From Lineus longissimus (taxonomy: Eukaryota; Nemertea; Pilidiophora; Heteronemertea; Lineidae): a DNA stretch of 64,000 nucleotides. Made by a program: the position numbers and the translations under genes. Numbering within the stretch: position 1 is the stretch's first letter; every line of letters begins with the position of its first letter. A model generated the notes under the pieces. The model saw nothing but the letters and a program-made list of their open reading frames with translations, was not told the origin of the DNA and ran no database searches. Location of the stretch: the NCBI RefSeq assembly GCF_910592395.1, contig NC_088308.1, forward strand, positions 27,355,501-27,419,500, in the 5' to 3' direction. Of the stretch, positions 28,976-40,580 are shown in pieces.

Positions 28976-31257
28976 TTAGGAACACAACTTCCAGCTGAGA
29001 CTTTTGTAAAAACTGGCCATCAATTCTCTGATATCATTTCTATATCTCTGACCGCCTCCGATACAATAAAGATAAAAGTTAACAGCGTAATTATAAAACC
29101 AGAGATTCACAAGAACATAGAGTCCGATCCCTCTCCGTAACCGCCAATAGTGCTGAGTCATATCATGCATTGTGTTAATGGCGTCAATATCCATGACAAC
29201 GCCATCCAAACGATAAGGAAGTGACGTCACTATAAATGCTAAACTGACAAATATCAGCATGAATGTTAGCTGGTGTTGCGACTTCTTCCTTTTCATGCTT
29301 GACTCCAAATTGTCTCTGACGCGAGCCTCCTTTTTCAGTGTGAAAATGATGACCAAATTACAAACAAATATGACCATAAAAGGGACACCTGCGCCCACTA
29401 AAGTCGTCGACAGGGATATGGCATTGTCAATTTCAGCAGGTTCTTTGATAAGGATTATCCGTATTCCTAGAGTGTGTTCAAAAGAAGGGAATGTTTATCA
29501 TCAAAAACATTGTTAGTAGGATTACCAACCAAGACATCAGTAGTATAGTTACCACCTCAGTGCAGTGTTAGTCATATGTCATGTTGTTTTGATGGCTAAT
29601 GTAGCACAGAGAGGTGGCACGAGCTACAAGTATAACTGCCAGTACAGTTGACCTCAATTTGACCTTTGTTGTTCATAAAATCTATTTATAGCTTGCGTGA
29701 CCTCAATATCCGTCCAAAACAACGTGCATACTACTTACGTTCTTTCCATAAAGGTCCTCTCGTTGCGTTTCAGCTGTTAATAGTGAGGTTTCGCAACGAC
29801 CCGTTTAGGCCCTACGACGACGTTTATCTATTGTGTGAGTTTACCTGAACAATAGATAAACGTCGTCGAAGGGCCTAACCGGGCGGTTGCGAAACCTCAC
29901 TACTATGTAACTAACTTTTACATTTGATCACTAGCGACTCTATCATTGGCAGCTGATATCTATTACATGTCACAATGTTAGGCCCAGGTAGCAGTTCAAT
30001 AGAAGCAGTATTCATGTTAATCTAGCCTGAATATTGCCTTTAATTAACCGTACCTCCTCGTTTAAAAAGGTCGCGAATATGTCTTATGTCTGCCTTATGA
30101 CCTATCCGCATCAGTGATGAATGGGTCGGAGACTATTAGAGCTTGTACTCGTGGGGTTTTAGAGTATTTCTTACCAGAAGCTATTTCTTCAACGTATTCT
30201 CTTTTGACAAAAAGGATGGGGGCATTCATGGCGATGCTGGGTAAAGTGACGGCCACAACGGAAACCTTGGCCCGCTTGGTGGTACAGAGCCTGGAAGCAG
30301 CCAGGGGAAATCTGACCGCTATGAGTCTGTCGACCGACATGGCCGCGAGAAAGAGACCTGAGATACCCCCACATGTCCACATCATAAAAATATGGAAGCT
30401 GGAAGCGATGAAGAATTATCACAAATATAACTTGTTATATGCTAATGTTAAATAAGTGCACCAGCGATGCTTTGATGATCACCTCACCATAATCCACATT
30501 CAGAAATATCAGAATTATCCGAAATAGCTCTATATACCATTTAGATGGGACGTGGGTTTATCCCCGTACAACTGAACCGTCGATACGCATTTAAAATAAC
30601 GCTTATCTCGGGCTCAGTTCTACTAGGAAAGTACAATGTTGCGCAATGATTTATTTCTTTTTGCTGCGCAAGGCAGTCCGGGCTTCGCAGTAGTCGGAGA
30701 TTGGCCTTGATACCTTTGCTAACACGACTCCGGGTTTGTATTGGAACAGCAAACCAGCAGTGATGTTGCTCCACTTAATCAGTTTTGAGCATAGTGACTA
30801 GAATGATGACTGTATAGATATAATGAAGGCCATTGAGCTCACAAATTTATTGAAACAGTCTCTATTCCTGTAAATTTGCTACCAGAACTAACATATATGT
30901 CGTATTACGTAATCTCTTCTGATGAGCTGATAGAATAAATACAAACCTAAGAATTTCTCGACGTGTTGATTTTGTTGTGATCGAGTCTAAAGAACCCGTG
31001 CTGAAAATAGCTTGAAACCATATGACTTCTAACAGGAAGAGCGTATCCGCAACAGCCATGGCCTTCATGTAGATACAAGGAGACAGCTTACGGTTGTGTG
31101 GTCGGTTGGCAACCAAGATGCTCAGAATGTTCCCTGGGACCCCGAACACTACCGGAATGATCCATATGTAACTGGTCAGAATCGTGTAGATGGTCTGAAG
31201 CAATGGATAATGCTCGTCCGGAGGATTGAGGGTCGAGAAGGTTTTAACTTTCATCAT
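28976..31257 (-). CDS. Class A (rhodopsin-like) G-protein-coupled receptor, peptide-receptor type, 3 exons
   Basis: Three exons join in frame: 31257-30947, 30398-30175 and 29466-28976, with donors gtttgt and gtaaga and acceptors ttccag and ctctag, giving 341 residues. The ATG ATG start at 31257 leaves a short extracellular N-terminus of about 24 residues. TM1 carries GN (42-43) and TM2 has AVAD with Asp71. TM3 ends in SVDRL (DRY position, 125-129) and TM5 has Pro207. TM6 has LPYR (Pro262) and TM7 has NYAVNFYLY (302-312), a variant of NPxxY. A basic third intracellular loop (about 222-243) and a cytoplasmic tail follow. The family is a plasma-membrane receptor that signals through G proteins; the overall look resembles the FMRFamide/neuropeptide-receptor-like expansions of marine invertebrates, but the ligand is unknown. 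Oddities: no cysteine at the usual top-of-TM3 position or in the second extracellular loop, no TM6 tryptophan, and Phe for Pro in NPxxY. The exon A-B join falls just where that TM3 cysteine would be, so a missed small exon is possible. Confidence 0.82.
29660..29760 (+). repeat. 101-bp dispersed repeat, copy 1 (inverted to copy 2 at 32912)
   Basis: This segment in the intron between receptor exons B and C is the reverse complement, at roughly 90% identity, of 32912-33012. The best-conserved part is the block containing ATAAAATCTATTTATAGC and the GGAAAGAACGT-type end. It has no coding capacity. It is probably a fragment or end of a dispersed mobile element, and it lies 20 bp from the palindromic element at 29781. 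Confidence 0.7.
29781..29902. mobile_element. 122-bp near-perfect palindromic MITE-like element
   Basis: The arms 29781-29834 and 29849-29902 are 54-bp inverted repeats with four mismatches around a 14-bp loop. The termini read TAGTGAGGTTTCGCAAC and its complement. It sits in the intron between receptor exons B and C. Such a long, almost perfect hairpin with a tiny loop fits a fold-back or MITE family. The repeat copy at 32912 lacks this hairpin, so the two inserted independently. Confidence 0.7.
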
Positions 31258-32911
31258 GGCGCCTCAAGCAGATAGTGGATTAGAATTCTACAATATACTG
31301 AAGAAACCTTGTATAGTTGCCTCACATTTTCACAAAGCTGTCCTAAAAAGCTTCATATTTGGCGGGGCAGAGCGCTGCCTGGTTTGGTGGTTTGCGCACA
31401 TGTCAGCTACATGACTTGAATGCTTTGCCGATTTCGATATCGTCTTCCGGTTTCAACTTGTAACTGGTAGCAAGGCCTGGCACACGAATTCGAATACTGG
31501 GTACTGGAGCATTTCATCACAACTGTGTGAAAATGAACAAAGAAGCTAGGTTACTGTTAATGATCAGTACATTTACACTGTTCTTTATCCACATCGATTC
31601 GTGTTGTTCAGCATCAATCCTACTCGAAATATGATCTGAAAATGATGTTCATTATCCCTACCACGTATGGAACGCAGCATGTAATTATTCGGGCCCAGAT
31701 TTGAAACATTCATTGAATCTAACCGTTCAGAACTCACCTTGATTTATAACCTCAGCAGAGCGATGAAAGATATCCTCATTCTGCATTTTCATTCTTTCAG
31801 CTTGAAATAAAAAACCAACCACTGGACATGAATTTGATTAAAATGAACTTCGATTTTACGCTAAAAGATGTGCCTTATCATAGCCCATTAGCCAAGCTAT
31901 CGGATCGATGAATCGCGTATTGAATTTTTTAAAAATAACTTGGTGAATACGATTGTGTTTTTTTCTGACGGAGAAATGCCAGCCTGTGACATTGTTTCCT
32001 GCTTGAGAAACGTTTAAAACACGATGTTTTAATTTGTAAAGAAGTTCAAGCTGATTGATTGACACGTGCTGTGTTGCGATGGATGGTTCGAATTACTGAT
32101 TAAAATTAAAGAATGGAATATACTACGGTTTTTTTTGTTGCATGCGTTTTAGACTTTCATAACATTCATTCTTTGTTCAGTGTAAGAGTGTACATCATGC
32201 GTTTTCCGACTTTTAAAACCAATATCTACTTCTTGTAGTCCTGAATTGGCTCAGATAACAACAGTCAACGTCCCAAAATGTAATTTTGACTTACAAGCAC
32301 TTTTGATTTTCCCCACAGCTCGTAGACATCCAAAAGACTCATCTATTTTTTAAACATCATTTTGCTATGTAGGCTTGCAGCTTTAATAGAAACTATATTC
32401 GCCTGTCGGTGAATTCGTGTCATGGAGTTTCGAGACTGTAATTACTTAACCTTCTTGCATGTTTTGTGAATACTGCACGATCTCAAGCCAATCACAGAAT
32501 GTCACCTGCATTATTGACAAACCTTTCCTCTTCATCAAGAATAATTGTATTTTGAACCTGAGGGTACTGCTGTTTTCGACTGTGGGTGCATTATTTCCTG
32601 AGATGTCAGTTCTTAATGAAAATAGTTAAACGGTTCAAAAATAATATTATTGCGCTTGTAAGTTGTATATAATTATAGATATTTCTCTGTAAAAACTTAG
32701 CCATTTTTCCAAAAAGTCTTACTAGAATATGAGATTTCAGCAAGATGTCCTATCCAATTTTGTACTTTTCTACACTTGTAAAATCCCATTTCATCTTTTT
32801 TTCGACTTGTTCTTTATGTCAGATAACATCGGGTTTTATCCATCTCATTTGATTGATTCGGCCTGGTCACGCCCTGAAATCGGCACTGATATGTGAGGCC
32901 AAGTGCCCCAA
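31258..32911. other. 5' flank of the receptor gene
   Basis: This stretch should hold the promoter and 5' untranslated region of the minus-strand receptor. No TATA element, CpG island or further exon could be assigned with confidence. Open frames are short and unrecognisable, and the DNA is AT-rich with several T-runs. Confidence 0.35.
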
Positions 32912-33012
32912 AGAGGACCTTTATGGAAAGAACGTGAGTAGTATGCCATGTTGTTTTGGATGGATATTGAGGTCACGCAAGCTATAAATAGATTTTATGA
33001 ACAGCAGAGGTC
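32912..33012 (-). repeat. 101-bp dispersed repeat, copy 2
   Basis: This is the inverted counterpart of 29660-29760, with the same length and a few substitutions (for example CCATCC against CCGTCC, and a CATGGCATA block against CGTGCATA). The two copies lie about 3.2 kb apart and face each other across receptor exons A and B. Confidence 0.7.
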
Positions 33013-34468
33013 AGATTCTGGCAGATTTTCAGACTGACGGAGGACAAACGATTTGCAATTCTTTCTCCTCGTACCCGGACCGAAAGGGTCTGTCTAGCTC
33101 CGGGCCCAGGTTCAAGGAGCATCATTGTAACTAAAGGACAATGCCACACACCATTAAAGAGCACAGACTTCTAAGTGCCGTTCTTACACCGAGCGATGCG
33201 GAAACGAAACCCTAATATGACACCCCTTAGCATTTTATGAGTAATATAAAAGTTACCAGCCAGAAGAAGACACCTCACAACATCTGTACTGGTGAGCATT
33301 TATCATCGGGCAATTCTGCCTCGAGGGATGTATAGAACAGTTGTACGTATCAAGGGCATTATATTAAAATGAATGTTTTATTTGTTCGATACCATTTGTC
33401 ATACTCAGAGGATGACGCTCTAGCAGTAGCTGGTGGATGATGGATCGGGCCTACCGGACCTAGACGGCTCGATTGAGCCGTGATTTTGGTAATGATTGCC
33501 AGACGATGTGTTGTTTAATGTTAACGGCAAGCTAGAGAACCAGGAAAGGCACTGCGAGAGTTGTGGACTGTGAACCTTTTAATCGGCATCCCGAAACCTT
33601 GCCCACGAGTATCAACATCCTCTCTCCAAAGGAAAATGTATATTTTATTGAGTCGCGTTACTCATCCTAAGGGATTGATACTGAATTTCAATAACATGGA
33701 ATAGTTTGTCCCTCGGACGACAGACATCCTGGTCTAAGCGGTTTGGCCATGTCCAATTTTAAAATGAAAGCAAAGGTAATAGCCTGTGCTATTAATCCTA
33801 TATGAATGCCGCTGGTGCGTACCAAATGGTACAGAAAATATTCGATTGGAGCAAACAGCATGGGACGTCGTTGTCGAAAATCAGCCAACTGAGATCTGTA
33901 AAGGTCAGCAAATGAGGCTTCGAGATTCTTGGAGGACTTGCAGGTGTCAAGACGGTTCCGCCAAGAGATCCTCCATTTATCTCGTGTCCACTGTACAAGG
34001 GTTAACGTCTACTTTCACCACAGCTTGTCTTGGCTAATGAGTGCCACGTCTACCCTTTGGCTCGCGGTCAACAAGGTCATCTGTCCTTAGATCACATCTC
34101 CACCATTTCATACCAACCTAGTCTAGAATGTCGCGTCCATATCGCCCCTTTGTGCAATAACGTCTCCGACTGATGTCAATTCCATGATTCAAGGGGTCGT
34201 TAATGGTTGTCATTTGTTGGTCATTTGTCACTTAGTCCTGATTAGATTATCGTGGCAAATGGAAACTCCAATTAATGCCACAAGCAATCCGTGCATGGGA
34301 ATCCATGGGTGATCTGATACTTGCTAGCTATAGCCTATAGCAGTGTATGAACCAGTCAGACTTTTTGGTGTGGAGATTGTCTTTTCACATCTGTATCCTA
34401 CATGTCCATGTAGATGCATAGTACGTGAAGCGTTCCGACTGTATCACCATGTTTTATCATCAAGAGCG
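33013..34468. other. Non-coding stretch
   Basis: About 1.45 kb between the repeat copy and the minisatellite. There is no open frame with recognisable content and no internal repeat I could see. Confidence 0.4.
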
Positions 34469-35026
34469 GTTGTTTAAGGCTATAACCGGCCGATTATAAT
34501 CCAGAAGAGCCTACACATGTAATCGGACTGTTGTTTAAGGCTATAACCGGCCGATTATAATCCAGAAGAGCCTACACATGTAATCGGACTGTTGTTTAAG
34601 GCTATAACCGGCCGATTATAATCCAGAAGAGCCTACACATGTAATCGGACTGTTGTTTAAGGCTATAACCGGCCGATTATAATCCAGAAGAGCCTACACA
34701 TGTAATCGGACTGTTGTTTAAGGCTATAACCGGCCGATTATAATCCAGAAGAGCCTACACATGTAATCGGACTGTTGTTTAAGGCTATAACCGGCCGATT
34801 ATAATTCAGAAGAGCCTACACATGTAATCGGACTGTTGTTTAAGGCTATAACCGGCCGATTATAATCCAGAAGAGCCTACACATGTAATCGGACTGTTGT
34901 TTAAGGCTATAACCGGCCGATTATAATCCAGAAGAGCCTACACATGTAATCGGACTGTTGTTTAAGGCTATAACCGGCCGATTATAATCCAGAAGAGCCT
35001 ACACATGTAATCGGACTGTTGTTTAA
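34469..35026. repeat. 61-bp minisatellite, 9 complete units
   Basis: Nine contiguous 61-bp units run from 34478 to 35026, each starting GGCTATAACCGGCCGATTAT and ending CTGTTGTTTAA. They are preceded by 9 bp of a partial unit. The units appear identical except for a T for C in the sixth copy (ATAATTCAG instead of ATAATCCAG). Each unit contains the 10-bp palindrome GATTATAATC and the CGGCCG core. 61 is not a multiple of three and no frame is coding. The array ends exactly at the terminal inverted repeat of the 375-bp element that follows. Near-identity implies recent expansion or homogenisation, and the true copy number may differ from the assembled nine. Confidence 0.93.
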
Positions 35027-35401
35027 GAATAGCATTCCGCGAAGATGACGTCACTGCAGCTGCTGCCCTCTATTTCCCCATCGCTGAATTACAGGCAATG
35101 TCGACAAACATGCGGTTTCGTAATGGATTCAGGCTTTCTAACTAGGGCAGTTAGATTCAATCTGGCACATGCCCGAGTGTTGGAAATACTACATAATTGT
35201 TCTGAATATTTCTCTCTCTGACTCTATGGTATCATTCATGCTAAAAACAATGCAGGGTCAAAGATAATTGACTTTGAAATAAGCTCAGATGCGTAGAAAT
35301 AAGTGTCGATGTCCGACTGTCACGTGACTAAAACGTCATCAATATCTTTATATTCAAATGACCTTGTGAGCTATAAATAGTAACTTCGCGGAATGCTATT
35401 C
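35027..35401. mobile_element. 375-bp non-autonomous TIR element (MITE-like), copy 1
   Basis: The element has perfect 18-bp terminal inverted repeats: GAATAGCATTCCGCGAAG at 35027-35044 and its complement at 35384-35401. A second copy about 368 bp long lies at 51918-52285 with only scattered differences, which proves it is dispersed. It encodes no protein. The 3' part contains CTATAAATAG, which is TATA-like. No clear target-site duplication is visible; the left side is minisatellite, which would obscure it. The terminal sequence does not let me assign a transposase superfamily. Confidence 0.8.
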
Positions 35402-38400
35402 ACCACCTTCATCCGGTTGTACTGTTTTAATGCGTGTCTTAAGTTAGTCAAAATGTTAAAGCCATCAATGGCATGGTTTGGGATAGATGTGGCTGAAGAC
35501 TATTTTAGGACATCGCTCTCAGATGTACCTGTTCCAGGCTCCTTTCAATGACGAGCTGATGAGATCCGATAATAGCAAGCAGCTGCCATCAGGAGGATGT
35601 TGACTCGTGACAGTTATGACAGAGACGCTAGCAAATGTCTTTAAACGACAAATCATGATATGATTAATGTTTATAATCATTGATTAAGGTATCTCTAGGC
35701 ACTCATTAAATTTCATTTGATTGCGTCTCGTGATTGAAATCTTTGACTGTATCATGTTCAGTGTCACATGTAACTGACAGAAATTGTTTCTCATATCTCA
35801 GAGGACATTCCTGTCTCCGGCGAAGATAGTCACACGGAAATCAAAAGTCACTGAGGATACTGGCTCTCTCCTCATGATGCAAGACTGAACAAAGGTCTGT
35901 CAGAAATAAGACTTGTGATTGGTTGATTTCCTACTCCTTCATCAAAAGCAGGATTCAGTGCTTCTGATTGGCTAAAGCGACAGGACGTACAGCTTAGAGA
36001 AACCTCAGAATATCATTCCCCGTCGCTTTCACAGGGCAGGCTGTCCGCCGAGGCTTACAATATCCACAGGTTACATGATTATTTCTTCTTTTTATCGTCA
36101 GTTTCCTCTGGACGCACAACGAGAAATCACCGCGTGTCACCAAGGAGGAAGCAAGGCTAACTTGTAAAGAAAGTACATATCCGGTACATGCTTTGAAGGT
36201 ATCCCTCGCATCCGACATACGATCTACACGTCTGACAAAGTGTCATGGGACACAAAGACACTTTCTGATGTCGTGTTTACCTCTGGTACACTTGGCTACT
36301 GTTGAAACGACCATGGATTAAGAAATCTAGCTTCTCTCTCATTTTTCCAGAAGATATATTTAAATCCAAAAATGACATTCGACAAAGAACACCCGCAGGG
36401 AAATCTGGTCACCATGTGCCATTTTAAGTTCAACCCCTCGTGGAAACATAAGCATATTACCGTCGGCGTCGCATTATAAATCAATTTCCTCCTAACTCAC
36501 TTGAGTCTCGCAAGCCCTGAGGCAAACACATCAATAGTCAGGAAAAAAAATTCAATCAAATTCGTCTTGGCTCTGTATCTGAACACATACCTCTGCTTGT
36601 TTCCATTTAAGCCATGGGCTTAATGAGCGAACTGACCATTTGTAGCTTTCTACATTGTATGTCACTTCACCTCAGAACTATCGAGAACCTTAGCCATGGC
36701 CCAGACTCTTGTGCCGCGTTGTCCATCCATCGAAAATCATCGAAGTCTATGATGACTGAAAACGAGACACTGAAGGTATTGACATGAAATAAGAAAAACA
36801 CTACCGTATTTTTATTGCATAATCGCATTCTCTTAGCAAAGATTTATGAATTTTTTTAACCTAATATTTATGGAATTGATTTGAATCAAACGAGCATGTT
36901 TAGGAATTTGTCTTAATTTGTCTTGCCCGAGGTGTTGGTTTCGCATATCAACAAATGCATGGTGATTCATTTCGCGTTCCCTAACCATAAAATTAGTTTA
37001 CCGTTATGGAAATTGATGGCATTTCAATTGTAGAGGTGTCTTATTATGGTCTAATTTGCATGCTGCACAAACTTCGTCTATCAAATCATCCAGATTACTG
37101 TAATCAATGAGATAAGACACCACGATTTGATTGTGATTCATTCTATGGGACACCTATTGCATACTGAAGTAACCAAGTAAAGCAATTTCATGAATTTGCA
37201 ACTTGATGCCCATATTTCAGACTTGTTTCAACTTTAAATCAGCGGCAATAAAATACAGCCCCTAACGTCGTAGAACCAACGACTAATCCCATCATTTTGG
37301 TCCGGCTTTAGTTGAAAAACGACCGCCTCCGACATTTCAATCCCCGTCCTCGCACCTCACAGATCTCCCTCAAGAGAAAGCGACCCAATGCAAAGAAACA
37401 AACAGACGGATTTCCGTTTCGCTTCATTTGCCAGATACAGATTGGTTTCGAGCGTGTGAGCGAATAATGCCCCGCCAGTGACTAATTGATTCGGGGCAAA
37501 CTGTCACAGCGGCAGTTTCCAAACGGAAGAAGTGGAGTCAAGAGCCCGCAAATTGAGTACCAGCTCTTGCGGATCGATGTGGGCGGATATTCCACAATCG
37601 CTTTGCTTTACAATGTTACTTAGGGAGTCCGTTCAAGTCGCATGTCATCAATAACGGGCCACACCGCAGTAATCCAACACACTTTACGGATGATCAACTG
37701 ATTGATTCGCATCGATCCAGAACGACCGGGGACCTGTTTGAAGCGCTGGGAGATTTCTCCAGCTTCGGTTGGAATCAAGTGTACTAAAGGCTCACAGAGG
37801 GATCGTGTCTACAATTTTTGTCAAGGGGATGGAGGAGGGGTTCGTTTTGCGAGCTGAGGAGGCGGAAGGGCGCGTGTATGGAGAAGGCAGAATTTAGAGA
37901 CGTGTGGTTGTCAATGTTTGCTATTCTAGAATAGTAGATGTTGCTTTATCCATTTGGGTTCCCTTCCACTTACTCATCTTGCAAACAGAATGCGCTGTAT
38001 TACAAGAAAGGTCCAGCATTGAGTTGTTTCCTCAAAGAATTATTTAAACTACAAAACATCTCGATAAATAGACTTCATTTATTAATGCTTCATCATTATC
38101 CATCAGATAAAAAGGTTTCCTTCTCATTCAATACTGTAGCACAACCAATCAGAAATGACAAGCTCAAAATGATTTACACAAATAACATAGATAAGATTCT
38201 CAATGGAAAAAACACATTTTCACTCAAGTCAAAATGTGGTGAACGTCAGATTCTGAAAAAGGACGCTCCACTCACAGAACTGGTGCATGACTGAGAGACC
38301 TTTCTCTACAGATTATCCTCCGTTTTGGAGGCAAGTTCATGTTCCAACACAAGATTACAAGCCATTTCTTCTACTTTTCTCTTGATGTCCAACACAAATA

Positions 38401-38583
38401 GAAAACACCTGCTAAAGGCAGATGAGTCAGAGAAAAACTTCAGCCACCATCATCAGTGTGGGCGGCCATGTTCATTCATCCAGCCATTCTCACCCTTACG
38501 AGGACATTAACGTCCTTGTCAAATGCAGATCACCATCAAGACACTTCATCTCGTCGGAACTTGTTCTTCCCTTTTTGGTGTCC
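35402..38583. other. Non-coding stretch
   Basis: About 3.2 kb with no supported exon. An open frame of 118 codons at 37938-38294 on the plus strand has low-complexity, lysine/asparagine-rich content typical of AT-rich non-coding DNA. Confidence 0.4.
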
Positions 38584-38809
38584 CTGACCTCTTCTTCCTC
38601 TTCCTCTACTCATCGTAGACGGCACAACTTTTTTTAAACAGAAGGTCAATGCAATTGCATTCTAAGGATCAAGGATATGGTTTTGAGTGACCTAGCCTGA
38701 CCTCTTCTTCCTCTTCCTCTACTCATCGTAGACGGCACAACTTCTTTTATACAGAAGGTCAATGCAATTGCATTCTAAGGATCAAGGATATGATTTTGAG
38801 TGACCTAGC
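38584..38809. repeat. 113-bp tandem duplication (2 units)
   Basis: Units 38584-38696 and 38697-38809 share CTGACCTCTTCTTCCTCTTC, a GTAGACGGCACAACTT block and AATGCAATTGCATTCTAAGG, with only a few substitutions near the T-run in the first half and one G/A change in the second half. It looks like a recent local duplication. It lies about 2 kb beyond the TXNDC11-like stop codon, so it could be within or just past that gene's 3' untranslated region. Confidence 0.85.
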
Positions 38810-39753
38810 CATGGTTTGATGGAGGTCAACAGAATGCATGTGAAACTCATTCAATCCTACTTCTACAAATGCAACATTTTCATAAATAATACTTTATTGG
38901 TTTCCGCTTTACTAACAAAATAAATACGATTTTAAGCTTACATTCAGATCAAATATTGATTATTTAAACAAAACAAGGCGTGCTGACCAAAGAAATACAG
39001 GAATACAAATAAATCAAATGCCCAGCTCATACCAAAGACCATTACAGTAATTTACGACTAGACATGTTCAAAACTAGTTGATCTCGTTCAAACCTACATT
39101 CATCAGATGCAGCAATAGGATGTGCAAACTAGATTGTAATGGATTCACTCTCGATATAAAAATGTTATAGCACGACTGGGATGTACCATTACCATTAGGC
39201 CAGACCAATAGTTTCTTTAGATTAACAATAAGCAGGCAAATAATTCAATGAAACAGCAAGAATCACTTGATAGTTTTGCCTGCACTTTTGTTCATTAAAA
39301 CAAGTCACCAGGCATGGAAAAACCATGAAGTGTGTCGCAAACTATTCGGAGGAAAACAACATTTTGCTGTTGTCAGGATCCGTCCCAATGGGTTAATCGA
39401 CAGGTAGGACATAACCTGGTGATCCTGAAAAAGAGCGGCCATTTCTAGCTAATCTGTCATACTTACGAAATCCCATTTACACCCGACACCACAGTGCACT
39501 GTCTCATTTATTATTTACCTTCAGTCGTCAGCTCCTGTTGCCAAGTACCTATTATCCTATGCCCGGGCCCATTACAACTACTACAGTGCTCGAACATGAC
39601 ACAAATGACTTTTATAACTCATGTCATATATCTCCATCTGATAAATAAAGCACTTCCCTATCACGTGGAAGACAAAATACCAGATCCATCATGAAGACAA
39701 CTGGGCCGACAATGCATTGGATGTCACACCTTGAAATGTTGTTCACTGTGCAA
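38810..39753. other. Possible distal 3' flank of the TXNDC11-like gene
   Basis: AT-rich and non-coding. An AATAAA motif on the minus strand at 38893-38898 could be a distal polyadenylation signal if the 3' untranslated region is about 2 kb, but nearer candidates exist. Nothing else is recognised. Confidence 0.3.
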
Positions 39754-39872
39754 TGGGTGATATGAATAAAGACTAGTAAATGCTTTTATCTAAAACTCCA
39801 TGTACATTTACACTTGGCCTTTCTGTAAAAATTGAAGTAAAAGCATTTGCTAGCCTTTATTCATATCACCCA
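39754..39872. mobile_element. 119-bp palindromic MITE-like element
   Basis: The arms 39754-39788 and 39838-39872 are 35-bp inverted repeats with two mismatches, flanking a 49-bp spacer. The termini read TGGGTGATATGAATAAAG. There is no coding capacity. It is probably a non-autonomous fold-back element. If the 3' untranslated region of the TXNDC11-like gene reaches this far, the transcript would carry the hairpin. Confidence 0.62.
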
Positions 39873-40574
39873 ATGTATATCTTCAGATTATGACTAATAT
39901 AGTAAACAAGAAATATTGGAAACATCGGGGACAAGGGGTATTGGAGCAAAATGGCAAATCTTTAGTGTAGCCTTCAATACCTGTTGCCAAAACTGGTTAT
40001 ACCAAACTTTGTCTAAACAACAGGCTTTAATAATTCACTCTATATGTTGTTCACGGACACACATTAGAGGTGTTGTTACATGTATATAAAAAACAATATG
40101 AGCAGAGACCCAATAATCTATGCCTATCTGGTCTGACCGATGGACATCAAGGACAATGGCGTCACTAGTATTTCCACCAATTGCTTCCGGCCCTAAAGAT
40201 GTTATCAAGTATTTATTACAGCAGAAGAGAGGGAAATAATCAAAGGGACATTCATCAACAGCAAATGGGATAGGAAAGTGACAGGTTTTTGCAAACGAGA
40301 CATCAGAGATTCACCAGTGTCACTGAGGATCTACTATATCTTGTACTCCGTGCCAAGCATTGATAGAAAACCATTCTAAGCACCATCGTAATTGTGTCGT
40401 AAGTAATGAGTAGAAAAGTCACTTTAGAGGAACAAGTAGATATCTGTGCATTTGATGAAGCATGTACCTTTTAAAAGGCACCAACTTGTGCGACTTTATT
40501 GAAAGTATCTCTCAATGGTATGATTCCCGAATGCCAGACACTGAAACAATGATCAAGAGAGGCTAAACTTTCCA
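39873..40574. other. Non-coding, probable 3' untranslated region or flank
   Basis: AT-rich DNA directly beyond the TXNDC11-like stop codon on the minus strand. It holds no recognisable coding frame. Confidence 0.35.
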
Positions 40575-40580
40575 TTTATT
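40575..40580 (-). terminator. Candidate polyadenylation signal AATAAA
   Basis: TTTATT on the plus strand reads AATAAA on the minus strand, about 350 nt beyond the stop at 40927. Another AATAAA is at 40495-40500. These are the nearest canonical signals for the TXNDC11-like gene, but the motif is common in AT-rich DNA, so the choice is uncertain. Confidence 0.3.

Noticed and set aside
34469-35026. Regular repeat array that might be taken for a CRISPR
   Set aside because: The 61-bp units are contiguous with no unique spacers, and the context is an intron-bearing eukaryotic genome.
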